Shown here: one piece after another, positions 7,171-14,196 of the stretch
Layout: the number at the start of each line of letters is the position of its first letter
How positions within the stretch are numbered: position 1 is the first letter of the stretch
Assembly: GCA_023251255.1 (NCBI GenBank)
Contig: JAHEZD010000061.1
Location: 1-36,459, forward strand
Direction of reading: 5' to 3'
DNA length: 36,459 nt
DNA from: Chitinophagaceae bacterium
Lineage (GTDB): Bacteria > Bacteroidota > Bacteroidia > Chitinophagales > Chitinophagaceae
Notes under the pieces: generated by a model
What the model was told of the DNA's origin: nothing
The model's database searches: none
Seen by the model: only the letters and a program-made list of their open reading frames with translations
Position numbers and translations under genes: made by a program

Positions 7171-7953
7171 ATGGAGTTAAAAAATAAAACGATTTTAGTT
7201 ACGGGAGGCACTGCTGGTATTGGGTTAGAGGCAGCAAGGCAATTTTTAAATGTTGGTGCAAAAGTTATTATCACTGGCAGAGACCGAGAAAAATTAGATG
7301 CGGTACAACTACAATACCCTACTATAATTGCTATAAAAAGTGATGTAGCAAACGAAGCCGATGCCATTTCCCTTTTCCAACAAGTTGAAAAACTCGGTGG
7401 AATTGACATTTTATACAACAATGCAGGTGTTTTAAAATTGTCAAACAATATGGGCATCAAAAGCGATAGCCATTTAACAGATGCCGAATATGAAATGACC
7501 ACCAATTATTTCGGAGTCATACGCCTTAATAATCTTTTTATGGATATGCTGAAATCAAGAAAAGAAAGTGCGATTATCAATACAACTTCACTGCTTGCTT
7601 ATGTTCCTTCGGCAATTGAAGCAACATACTCCGCTTCCAAAGTGGCACTGCGTTTTTATACAGAAACGCTAAGAAAACACCTTGAAATTCTTAACAGCAA
7701 TGTAAAAGTGTTTGAACTTTTACCTCCCGTAGTTAAAACTGAAATGACCGCCACCAGAAACGATAAGAAGATAACACCTGAGAAACTGGTAAACGCACTT
7801 CTTGCTGGCCTTAGGAAGAATCAATTTACCATCCGTGTTGGCGATACAAAATTGCTATATATCGTCAATCGGCTTTTCCCAAAACTGGCTTTTGGTTTGG
7901 TTAACTCAAAGCAGCATACAAAGCAGTTGCTGCCACAAAATTTTGCGGGTTAA
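7171..7953 (+). CDS. SDR-family oxidoreductase, DltE/YdfG-like
   Basis: A 260-residue classical SDR with TGGTAGIG (about 11-18), the TGRDREKL cofactor strand, NNAG (about 88), the Ser in INTTSLL and the catalytic YSASK (about 151). The C-terminal region VFELLPPVVKTEMTA is typical of the DltE-like branch. It is similar in size to, but clearly different from, the preceding SDR, so the pair is not a recent tandem duplication. It begins 4 bases after its neighbour and so is very probably co-transcribed and coupled. Substrate unknown. Confidence 0.92.
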   Translation: MELKNKTILVTGGTAGIGLEAARQFLNVGAKVIITGRDREKLDAVQLQYPTIIAIKSDVANEADAISLFQQVEKLGGIDILYNNAGVLKLSNNMGIKSDSHLTDAEYEMTTNYFGVIRLNNLFMDMLKSRKESAIINTTSLLAYVPSAIEATYSASKVALRFYTETLRKHLEILNSNVKVFELLPPVVKTEMTATRNDKKITPEKLVNALLAGLRKNQFTIRVGDTKLLYIVNRLFPKLAFGLVNSKQHTKQLLPQNFAG

Positions 7954-8008
7954 AAGATAATCAGTGACATAAAATATTTCTTGACAACGTAAATGAAAAT
8001 TAACCAAA

Positions 8009-9013
8009 ATGAAAGCATTCATAGTAAAACGCTACGGCAAAAAGGAAAAGTTACATTTAACTGACTGGGCAGAACCAATTGTAAAAGAAAATGATGTATT
8101 GGTACAAGTTCATTCGGCCGGTGTCAATCTGTTAGATTCATTAATCAGAAATGGCGACTTCAAATTGTTTTTACCTTACAAGCCACCATTTGTTAATGGG
8201 CATGATGTGGCAGGTGTTATAACAAAAATTGGTTCAGAAGTTAGCAAATTCAAAGTTGGCGATGAAGTGTATTCCCGTCCATCAGATTATAGGGTTGGCA
8301 CATTTGCAGAATACATTTCTATTGATGAAAACGATGTTGCGTTAAAGCCAAAAAATCTTACCATGGAAGAAGCCGGCTCAATTCCGTTGGTTGGTTTAAC
8401 TGCATGGCAGGCACTTGTGGAAATAGGAAAAATCAAAAAAGGGCAAAAAGTTTTCATTCAAGCTGGCTCAGGTGGTGTAGGTACATTCGCCATTCAATTA
8501 GCAAAATATTTAGGGGCTTTCGTTGCTACAACTACAAGTACAAAAAATATTGATTTAGTCAAAAGTCTTGGTGCTGATTTAATCATTGATTACAAAACCG
8601 AAGATTTTGAAACCAAATTGAAAGATTATGATTTGGTGTTACATAGTAATAGGGATACCAAAATTTTAGAAAAATCGCTCCGCATTTTAAAGCCAGGCGG
8701 GCAACTCATTTCATTGGTCGGGCCTCCAACGCCTGAATTTGCAACCCAAATTGGTTTGCCTTGGCATTTAAAACTCGTTACAAAACTTTTGAGTTTGAGT
8801 ACAAAGAAAAAAGCAAAGAAATTAAACACCCATTTTGTATTCTTGTTTATGAGAGCAGAAGGCAAACAATTAGGTCAAATAACACAACTCATTGAATCGG
8901 GTGCCATAAAACCTGTCATTGATAAAGTGTTTCCATTTGAGCAAACTAATGAAGCATTGGCTTATATAGAAACAGGCCGGTCAAGAGGAAAAGTCGTTGT
9001 TAAAGTCAAGTAG
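8009..9013 (+). CDS. MDR-family NADP-dependent quinone oxidoreductase (zinc-independent type)
   Basis: The 334 residues show the medium-chain dehydrogenase layout: a GroES-like N-terminal half (GVNLLDSLIRNGDF, GHDVAGVITKIG) and a Rossmann half with AGSGGVGTFAIQLAKYLGA (about 152-170). The Cys/His pattern for structural zinc is absent, which points to the QOR/zeta-crystallin-like group that reduces quinones or alkenals with NADPH. The end, SRGKVVVKV, is standard. It follows the two SDR genes on the same strand 55 bases away and probably belongs to the HxlR-controlled unit. HxlR regulators beside quinone reductases often respond to electrophile stress (known association). Confidence 0.92.
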   Translation: MKAFIVKRYGKKEKLHLTDWAEPIVKENDVLVQVHSAGVNLLDSLIRNGDFKLFLPYKPPFVNGHDVAGVITKIGSEVSKFKVGDEVYSRPSDYRVGTFAEYISIDENDVALKPKNLTMEEAGSIPLVGLTAWQALVEIGKIKKGQKVFIQAGSGGVGTFAIQLAKYLGAFVATTTSTKNIDLVKSLGADLIIDYKTEDFETKLKDYDLVLHSNRDTKILEKSLRILKPGGQLISLVGPPTPEFATQIGLPWHLKLVTKLLSLSTKKKAKKLNTHFVFLFMRAEGKQLGQITQLIESGAIKPVIDKVFPFEQTNEALAYIETGRSRGKVVVKVK

Positions 9014-9031
9014 TTTTGTCTGTGCAGGGCG

Positions 9032-9256
9032 GCAGATAACATGGGTTTGTGAGAAAACTGAACTCTTTTTAAATTATCAAGACACCTATTGGAGAATGAT
9101 TGTCGTTTAAGCGATTCTCGAAGCTCTTTTTTAGTTTTTTCACAGTCTAATGACCAAGGCTTGGCGAAGGCGGGATATTTGATATTGCGTCCGCTTAGTA
9201 AAGCTGCCGATTGATTTTCCGTCTGCCAAACTTTTGTAAATACCTGTGTTATGCGC
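9032..9256 (-). repeat. Cassette-boundary repeat S4 (attC-like)
   Basis: The ends are inverted: GCAGATAACA (9032-9041) and TGTTATGCGC (9247-9256). Inner arms GGCTTGGCGAAGGCGG and CCGTCTGCCAAAC are also complementary. The left half, with ATTGGAGAATGATTGTCGTT (near 9090-9110) and TTGTGAGAAAAC, recurs at S8 (13009-13064). It lies between the convergent ends of the quinone-reductase and VOC genes. The 283-base gap between those genes holds nothing else that I can see. Confidence 0.65.
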
Positions 9257-9296
9257 TGCTTTTGTTGTCTGCATTGTCCAAATTGGCGCCGATTAT

Positions 9297-9773
9297 TCAG
9301 TCAGGTTCTTTTAAAGCATTTCTATTTGCAGTGAGTTGTTCTGCCAGACCGATAAGAACTCCTTCAGGACCGCGTATATAACAAAGCCTATACAATTCTT
9401 CATACTTAACCACTTCTCCCACGAGCCGTGCACCAATTTTCTGGAGCCTTTCAAGTGTATCATCGATATCGTCCACCGTGAACATAACGCGTAAATAGCC
9501 AAGCGCATTAACTGGTGCATTGCGGTGATCCGCAATAATGGGCGGAGTTAGAAATCGTGATAGCTCGAGACGACTGTGACCATCAGGAGTAACCATCATT
9601 GCAATCTCTACCTGCTGGTTCCCTAATCCGGTGATACGCCCAGCCCATTCCCCTTCTACTGTTGCCCGCCCTTCCAATGTTAAACCAAGCTCGGCGAAAA
9701 AAGCAATGGCCTCATCGAGGTATTCTACCACAATGCCAACATTGTCCATCCGTATTAGTTTGTTATTTGCCAT
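9297..9773 (-). CDS. VOC-family (glyoxalase/bleomycin-resistance-like) protein
   Basis: A 158-residue protein with two beta-alpha-beta-beta-beta modules of the vicinal oxygen chelate fold: IRMDNVGIVVEYLDEAIAFFAELG with EIAMMVTPDGHSRLELSRF, then ALGYLRVMFTVDDIDDTLERLQKIGARL with LCYIRGPEGVLIGLAEQL. Glu and His residues at the usual metal positions (HSRLEL and GVLIGLAE) fit a metal-dependent enzyme or binding protein. The ligand is unknown. It is followed 95 bases upstream by DUF4345 on the same strand, and the pair sits between repeats S4 and S5. Its codon use looks more GC-rich than its AT-rich neighbours, hinting at a different origin. Confidence 0.88.
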   Translation of the reverse strand: MANNKLIRMDNVGIVVEYLDEAIAFFAELGLTLEGRATVEGEWAGRITGLGNQQVEIAMMVTPDGHSRLELSRFLTPPIIADHRNAPVNALGYLRVMFTVDDIDDTLERLQKIGARLVGEVVKYEELYRLCYIRGPEGVLIGLAEQLTANRNALKEPD

Positions 9774-9868
9774 AGCTATATTTATCTAGTAATAAATGTC
9801 ACTTTCTCTATTTAGGGCTTCTATTCGAAAAGACCCTGTCCGAAAGTAGCACATAATGGGCGGTTTTT

Positions 9869-10264
9869 TTATTGACCTACTGTCGCCCTGTATTTGTGTA
9901 AGTTTCTTGTTCCCCAAATAGCAAGTATTAATTCCGATGCAACTCCAACTGAAAAGGAAATCGATGGAACCCCGTCCACTACTAAGCTAATGATCCTTCC
10001 AAATGCCAAGCCAGCCATAAAAAACACATTTGAAATTGTTGCGGCCCGCCAATGGACTGGTTTTAAAATCCCCATCACCCAAAGTACAACCATCGCTAAG
10101 TACAATCCCATTGTCGCCCTAAAAACGTGCTTCAAATCAATGGACTCCACGTTGAAGTCAAATAATCTTGGTAGCATATTGCTTGGGAACAAGCCGTACA
10201 CCAATGAAATAACCGAAACAATAATGGCTGAAACAGTTAAGTGTAAGTTTTTCCTTTTTGTCAA
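9869..10264 (-). CDS. DUF4345 integral membrane protein
   Basis: The 131 residues form four hydrophobic helices (about 8-25, 47-68, 75-95 and 102-120), with LKHVFRATMGLYLAMVVLWVMG and FFMAGLAFGRIISLVVDGVPS between them. This pattern matches the DUF4345 family of small Bacteroidota and Proteobacteria membrane proteins, whose function is not known. It starts about 40 bases from repeat S5 and is read in the same direction as the VOC gene downstream. The 95-base gap to that gene contains only a half-core-like ATTATGTGC and no full boundary repeat, so the two genes may be one cassette. Confidence 0.8.
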   Translation of the reverse strand: MTKRKNLHLTVSAIIVSVISLVYGLFPSNMLPRLFDFNVESIDLKHVFRATMGLYLAMVVLWVMGILKPVHWRAATISNVFFMAGLAFGRIISLVVDGVPSISFSVGVASELILAIWGTRNLHKYRATVGQ

Positions 10265-10301
10265 AATTTGAGATTGGAATTTGAAAGCAGTTATAAAACC
10301 T

Positions 10302-10441
10302 CCGCTAACGTTTCAGGGCTTGGCAATGTGGGGAAATCATGGCCCATCTGCCCAGCCCACAAACTAAAGATAAATAAAATGCTGAACTACAGCCCATGTT
10401 CTTCTGTCCCATAACGCCAAACCCAAGTTGTGTGCAGGCGT
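10302..10441 (-). repeat. Cassette-boundary repeat S5 (attC-like, subfamily I)
   Basis: On the plus strand it runs from CCGCTAACG (10302-10310) through CAGGGCTTGGCAATGTGGGG to CCCATAACGCCAAACCCAAG and GTTGTGTGC (10427-10435). The inner arms GGGCTTGGC and GCCAAACCC are complementary. It shares AACTAAAGATAAAT and the GGGGAAATC block with S1 and S7. On the minus strand it starts about 6 bases after the stop of the MORN-like gene. Confidence 0.7.
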
Positions 10442-10448
10442 TATTGCT

Positions 10449-11408
10449 TCAACATTTTTTCCCATCTTTCCATATGAATTCTTTAAGCTGTCCATCAATA
10501 ACTTCAGTTTTATTTGTCCCATCTTCATCCCATTCCCTAATAACTTTTGTGTCTTTGCCATTAGACTTATTATGATGCCAATATTCTGTCCTTACAAGTT
10601 TTCCATCATAGTCAAATACTTTGAACTCACCATCTATTTCACCCAAGTTATTTTTAAAAAATATACTTGAAATATTTCCATTTTTATGATATGCTGTTAT
10701 TTGCCCGCTTTCAACTCCGCTTACAATTGTATAAGTCCGCATTATTTTTGTTGTTCCAGAATAATAGTCAGTCCATGAGCCGTTTGGTCTTCCCATTTTA
10801 TAAAAGCCTTGTTGATTGTCGGATTTTATTTTCAGCATGATGTATTTGGAAGAATCAACAAAATATGGTTGTCGAGGATTCAGTAAAAGGGTGGAAAGTA
10901 TTGGTTGGGCGACCTGCTTTTTTTGGATATGCTTTACTTCATCTAAAAAAATCGGGTTGCCAAAAAATGCAGTTAAATCCCACGTAGAGGATACTCTGTC
11001 ATTTAGTTTAAAATGTGTAATAAGTTCAAAGTTTGGCTTCGTGTCAAGAAATGTTATTATGGAGCCAAACGCAACAAAAGTTTCCAAATTATTACTGTCA
11101 ATAAGATAAGCTTGGTTAAAATTAATTATTGCACTATCAATTATGCCAATTGTGAAATAATTCCAACCATTTATTAGCAGTTGCCTATATGCCGATTCCT
11201 TGTCGTCATATTTACTTATAAGTTGTTTTGTGAGCATTTGTTCTTTGTCAAGTTGCATGGCACTTTTTTTAACACCATAAAAAAGTGGAGCAAGAAAATA
11301 GTTCTTTTTAATTTTTTGTTGCCATGAGGTATTTTCAATTAGATAAGGTTGTCCTTGAACATTGATGATAAAAGCAACTGAGAATATTATTGCAATAAGT
11401 CCTTTCAT
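10449..11408 (-). CDS. Exported TPR-like/MORN (YwqK-like) protein
   Basis: The 319 residues start with a signal peptide (about 1-19, cleavage near NVQG-Q). A helical middle (about 75-125: QLLINGWNYFTIGIIDSAIINFNQAYLIDSN) looks like one or two TPR units. The C-terminal 120 residues contain MORN_2/YwqK-type repeats: GRPNGSWTDYYSGT, ESGQITAYHKNGNISSIFFKNN, GEIDGEFKVFDYDGKLVRTEYW. Such proteins are common in Bacteroidota and mostly unstudied; a few YwqK relatives are antitoxins, but the signal peptide argues against that here. It is a single gene between repeats S5 and S6. Confidence 0.75.
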   Translation of the reverse strand: MKGLIAIIFSVAFIINVQGQPYLIENTSWQQKIKKNYFLAPLFYGVKKSAMQLDKEQMLTKQLISKYDDKESAYRQLLINGWNYFTIGIIDSAIINFNQAYLIDSNNLETFVAFGSIITFLDTKPNFELITHFKLNDRVSSTWDLTAFFGNPIFLDEVKHIQKKQVAQPILSTLLLNPRQPYFVDSSKYIMLKIKSDNQQGFYKMGRPNGSWTDYYSGTTKIMRTYTIVSGVESGQITAYHKNGNISSIFFKNNLGEIDGEFKVFDYDGKLVRTEYWHHNKSNGKDTKVIREWDEDGTNKTEVIDGQLKEFIWKDGKKC

Positions 11409-11429
11409 AAATTTCAGGGTGTTTTTCTA

Positions 11430-11566
11430 CGCTTGTACACAACGGGCTGGGCTTTCTGCTGGGCTGGCATTTAGACGTCCAGTTCGGAACTGAAGCTGGG
11501 ATTTACAATTGGCTCATGTTACAAGGTCAAGCCCAACTCGCATAAAACTCAATGTTAGTAGCAGTG
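11430..11566 (-). repeat. Cassette-boundary repeat S6 (attC-like)
   Basis: The ends are GTACACAAC (11435-11443) and GTTAGTAGC (11554-11562), facing each other. Inner arms GGGCTGGGCTTTC and GGTCAAGCCCAAC are complementary in part, and a small hairpin (CAGTTCGGAACTG, 11480-11492) sits in the centre. On the minus strand it follows the stop of the acyl-carrier-like gene by about 8 bases and ends shortly before the MORN-like gene start. Confidence 0.65.
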
Positions 11567-11569
11567 CTT

Positions 11570-12265
11570 TTATGCTGCCCAACTGAATTTGTCATTTTTT
11601 GTTAAATATGCTTTGTCTATGTCAAGCTCGGTACTAAATGTGTCAATGATAACTTTCAAGATTTCGTGTCTATTAATTGTCCCTTTTTTTCGTCTACTGT
11701 CAATATAATTTTCCCTTACAATTTTTTCTGTCAACTGTCTTACTGTTTTAATTTTAAATTCCTTTGCAAAGAACTTATTCGCTGTCCAACCCACAGCGAT
11801 GAAAAATAAAAGACCGCTTAATGCCAATTGCCACTTTATAAAGAACGTAATGAGAGAAGCGACAATGCCGATAAATATTGTCCACCCTAACCATGAGTTG
11901 ATGTCCAAAATGTCAAGAGGCAAACCTAATTCATTTTTAAGTTCTTGAATTTTTTGTCTGCGTTTATGTCGTGGAAAGATGTCCTGTAATTTGGTGTCCA
12001 GGTTTATAGAGTTTTTGTCTACTAGTTGTGTCGCTGAGATTGCATTGCGAACTTTATAAAATGCTTGTTGTGATGTACAGTCCTCTGAATCGGTTCCTTG
12101 AACGTTGTTTGTAATTATATCACACAGGTCGCCGAATGTTTGAACGTAAAGGAAGGCGTCCTTTTCAAATTTCAAGTTGAAAGACTTTTCAAGTTTTACA
12201 ACTACATCAAAGATGTCTTCATCTTCGTAGTTGTCAAGTGTTGTTATGTCGTTAAGGATTGCCAT
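11570..12265 (-). CDS. Acyl-carrier-like domain with two membrane helices, unknown function
   Basis: I choose the ATG at 12263-12265 (231 residues). A longer frame adds 29 residues, but these are encoded by repeat S7. The N-terminal part (EDEDIFDVVVKLEKSFNLKFEKDAFLYVQTFGDLCDIITNNV) has the helix pattern of acyl-carrier-like proteins such as DUF1493, yet the DSL phosphopantetheine serine is missing. Two hydrophobic helices follow (SWLGWTIFIGIVASLITFFI and LALSGLLFFIAVGWTA). The C-terminal section again looks like a carrier-like helix bundle (HEILKVIIDTFSTELDIDKAYLTKNDKF). It may tether a partner to the membrane; this is speculative. Single gene between S6 and S7. Confidence 0.7.
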   Translation of the reverse strand: MAILNDITTLDNYEDEDIFDVVVKLEKSFNLKFEKDAFLYVQTFGDLCDIITNNVQGTDSEDCTSQQAFYKVRNAISATQLVDKNSINLDTKLQDIFPRHKRRQKIQELKNELGLPLDILDINSWLGWTIFIGIVASLITFFIKWQLALSGLLFFIAVGWTANKFFAKEFKIKTVRQLTEKIVRENYIDSRRKKGTINRHEILKVIIDTFSTELDIDKAYLTKNDKFSWAA

Positions 12266-12271
12266 TGCATT

Positions 12272-12410
12272 GCTACGGTTTTGGGCTTGACGTTGTAGGG
12301 GAAATCGGGGGAACGTCAACCCAACCTCTACTAAAGATAAATTGAAATCCAATAACTTGAGCCTTTATTCTTCAGTCCCTATAATGTCAAACCCAAGTTA
12401 GCTGCTGGCG
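12272..12410 (-). repeat. Cassette-boundary repeat S7 (attC-like, subfamily I)
   Basis: On the plus strand it starts with GCTACGG and TTGGGCTTGACGTTGTAGGG and ends with CCCTATAATGTCAAACCCAA and GTTAGCTGC (12397-12405); these arms are complementary with few mismatches over about 22 bases. It is the closest relative of S1, about 10 kb away. The stop codon of the orphan gene at 12398-12970 (TAA, complement of 12398-12400) is part of its GCAGCTAAC core. Confidence 0.8.
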
Positions 12411-12970
12411 TTCTTCGTTGTCCCGTCATCATTTATAAAAGTGAATTGGTGTTCCTGATTTATAATCTGTCCACCTATTTGTAAAAAGCTACCGAACAAC
12501 CCACGCCAATCTTCAACGTCATTTTCTTTATTTGTATCCCAACGAATTTGTCCATACATATAGTTGTCAGCAGTTTTGTTTAATACCACGCCAAATTCAT
12601 TTTTTAGCATGACTTTCGTTCCTGCAAGAAAATCCTGGTTTCTCTTCCATTTGTCAGCTATACGAAATATGTTGTTGCCTAGTTCCTTTCCTTGTTGTCC
12701 ACCGAATATGTCCCATTCTTTTGTCGGTGTAAACCATTCCCAGATCCTCGTGAAGTCAGTAATGTTGTCTCCTTCTATTTCATATAGTTCCTCGATATAG
12801 TCCTCTTTAAATTTAAAAAAAACGCTCTCGTTTTTGTCGTTGCCGATATCAATCAAAAGTCTTTTTGCTTTGTGCAAGTCATCAAACAATTCAAACAACT
12901 CCCATTTTTTCCAATAGTCAATCTTGGAAAGTTTGTCAGAGTTGCGTTTCTTAAAAAGTCGTTTGAGCAT
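12398..12970 (-). CDS. Orphan cytosolic protein, unknown function
   Basis: The 190 residues match nothing I recognise. It is soluble, charged and rich in aromatic residues: a basic start (MLKRLFKKRNSDKLSKIDYW), a helical part KKWELFELFDDLHKAKRLLIDIGND, then TRIWEWFTPTKEWDIFGGQQ, FRIADKWKRNQDFLAGTKVML, and a C-terminal YGQIRWDTNKENDVEDWRGL. The last residues (KNASS) and the stop are encoded inside repeat S7, so the terminus depends on the boundary element. That is expected when a gene was caught by a cassette. It sits alone between S7 and S8. The Trp-rich pattern might belong to an immunity or SMI1-like fold, but I cannot support that. Confidence 0.75.
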   Translation of the reverse strand: MLKRLFKKRNSDKLSKIDYWKKWELFELFDDLHKAKRLLIDIGNDKNESVFFKFKEDYIEELYEIEGDNITDFTRIWEWFTPTKEWDIFGGQQGKELGNNIFRIADKWKRNQDFLAGTKVMLKNEFGVVLNKTADNYMYGQIRWDTNKENDVEDWRGLFGSFLQIGGQIINQEHQFTFINDDGTTKNASS

Positions 12971-12987
12971 AATGTTGGTCTAAGCTT

Positions 12988-13162
12988 GCAGCTAGCGAGA
13001 GTTTGTGAAAAAACTAAGCGGTTTATATTAATGTCAAGGGCGCTTATTGGAGAATGATTGTCGTTTAAGTGATTTTCAACCCGAACCAAAGCCGATAGCG
13101 AACTGCTGCTGATTGCTCCAACGCCCAGCCCCGCTATTGGCAATACTCATGTTAGTGGTAGC
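12988..13162 (-). repeat. Cassette-boundary repeat S8 (attC-like, subfamily II)
   Basis: The ends are GCAGCTAGC (12988-12996) and GTTAGTGGT (13151-13159). The right half shares GCTGCTGATTGCTCCAA and a CTATTGGCA block with S3. The left half shares TTGTGA-AAAAACT and TTATTGGAGAATGATTGTCG (near 13038-13057) with S4, so S8 looks like a mosaic of both. The DUF4145 stop (13147-13149) lies inside its terminal core. Confidence 0.75.
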
Positions 13163-13812
13163 TTTCCTTTCGAACTAATCCGGTCTGTTAATTCTTTAAC
13201 TTTTTTAGGGGCTACGTATAAGTACTCTACAACGATTAAGAAAAAATCATTTAATAATTCAGCATCCCAAATGTCTATTTCCTCTTCAGATGCATGTGAA
13301 CCCATATTCCCTACAATCCGAATTAAGTCCGTAAAGTCTTGAAAGTGTCCTGGAAATTTACCTTTAGTAGAAAGGTCTTTAATTTTATTGAACAGTGTTT
13401 TACCTACAGCTTTTTGTTCCTCACATATAAGTTCTAAGCCGCGTCTAATTTGATTAGCAAAGGCATTAGGAGCTTGATGTCGAAGATGATATATTCCATT
13501 ATAAAGCTTTCGCAATGTTTCAGGGACATTTTCATTTAGTAAGCTAGATTTTGGAAAAATGTAATCATAATCACTTATTAGTCTATTTGTGTATTTTAAA
13601 TGCGGCTCAAATTCTCCATAAATATTAGGACACTCACAAGTTGAGCATTGATAAATCAGAAACTCGTACTTCTCAAAAAACTTTTCAGTAAATAGTTGTT
13701 CATAAAGCTTTGTACCGATTTGTGTAAGCAACAATTTTTGTAAAGTAACATTCCCGCAATGATGACATTGAGCTTTTATTTCACTTTTTGTATGTTGGGT
13801 AGTTTTTGCCAT
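13147..13812 (-). CDS. DUF4145 protein with zinc-ribbon-like start
   Basis: The 221 residues contain two CxxC pairs (CHHCG at 16-20 and CSTCEC at about 55-60), which could bind one zinc ion. They are followed by the helical DUF4145 core: IYHLRHQAPNAFANQIRRGLELICEEQKA and a C-terminal FTDLIRIVGNMGSHASEEEIDIWDAELLNDFFLIVVEYLYVAP, with the typical IxGNxGxH element. DUF4145 domains are often attached to or near restriction enzymes and other defence proteins (known association); stand-alone ones like this have no assigned role. It is the last gene on the right of the repeat-bounded block, between S8 and S9. Confidence 0.85.
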   Translation of the reverse strand: MAKTTQHTKSEIKAQCHHCGNVTLQKLLLTQIGTKLYEQLFTEKFFEKYEFLIYQCSTCECPNIYGEFEPHLKYTNRLISDYDYIFPKSSLLNENVPETLRKLYNGIYHLRHQAPNAFANQIRRGLELICEEQKAVGKTLFNKIKDLSTKGKFPGHFQDFTDLIRIVGNMGSHASEEEIDIWDAELLNDFFLIVVEYLYVAPKKVKELTDRISSKGKLPLT

Positions 13813-13817
13813 TAATT

Positions 13818-13850
13818 GCCACTAACACAAAGATTGACGCTATTAGCTGC
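13818..13850 (-). repeat. Short core-like end S9 of the repeat-bounded block
   Basis: A 33-bp segment with GCCACTAAC (13818-13826) and ATTAGCTGC (13842-13850) facing each other lies 6-9 bases upstream of the DUF4145 start codon. It has both cores but almost no body. On the minus strand, which is the direction of the array, it precedes the first cassette, the place where an integron would have attI. Beyond it no further repeat of this kind is seen. Confidence 0.45.
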
Positions 13851-14046
13851 AATTCCAAAAATAATTGGTATTAATAATCAATAAGTTAACGTTATACTTT
13901 TTATACCAACCTGCCGGCAATTAAGCTGTTGTTAAGACAATCCATTTTTTCAATACGGTACTGTATAAAAAAAGAGCAATTTTAATCATCAACCCACCTC
14001 CCTCCTCCCTACAACAGAATGCCGTTTAGTTAGGAAGTACCATGTT

Positions 14047-14155
14047 GGAGCCTGCCCCGTTTTTTCATCGGGGTCGAGTTGCGGGGAAGCCGCCGTAAAA
14101 CGTAATTCCGCTAGCCGCCTTTGACAATCCCGATAGTCATCGTGGACAGGCTGAC
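14047..14155. repeat. Dispersed repeat, copy 1 (TTTCATCGGGGT family)
   Basis: This copy has GAGCCTGCCCCGTTTTTTCA, then CATCGGGGTCGAG, AGCCGCCTTTGACAA and GGACAGGCTGACA in order. The same blocks occur in the same order at 14677-14780, with substitutions. It lies about 40 bases after the stop of the coiled-coil gene. The rest of the gene-free stretch 13851-14196 is AT-rich and shows nothing I can name. Confidence 0.6.
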
Positions 14156-14196
14156 AACCTAGTGTTCCAATGCAAACTGATGCATTACCCGCATTT

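Noticed and set aside
9774-9868. Possible extra boundary repeat between VOC and DUF4345 genes
   Set aside because: Only one half-core-like ATTATGTGC is seen; no opposing core or paired arms.
10449-11408. YwqK-like antitoxin with a toxin partner
   Set aside because: The protein has a signal peptide and no neighbouring toxin-like gene in the same cassette.
2090-13850. CRISPR array
   Set aside because: The repeats are long, palindromic and separated by whole genes, not by short uniform spacers.
13813-14196. Integrase or attI next to the array end
   Set aside because: The stretch is too short for an integrase and no tyrosine-recombinase motif is seen in any frame here or elsewhere in the window.
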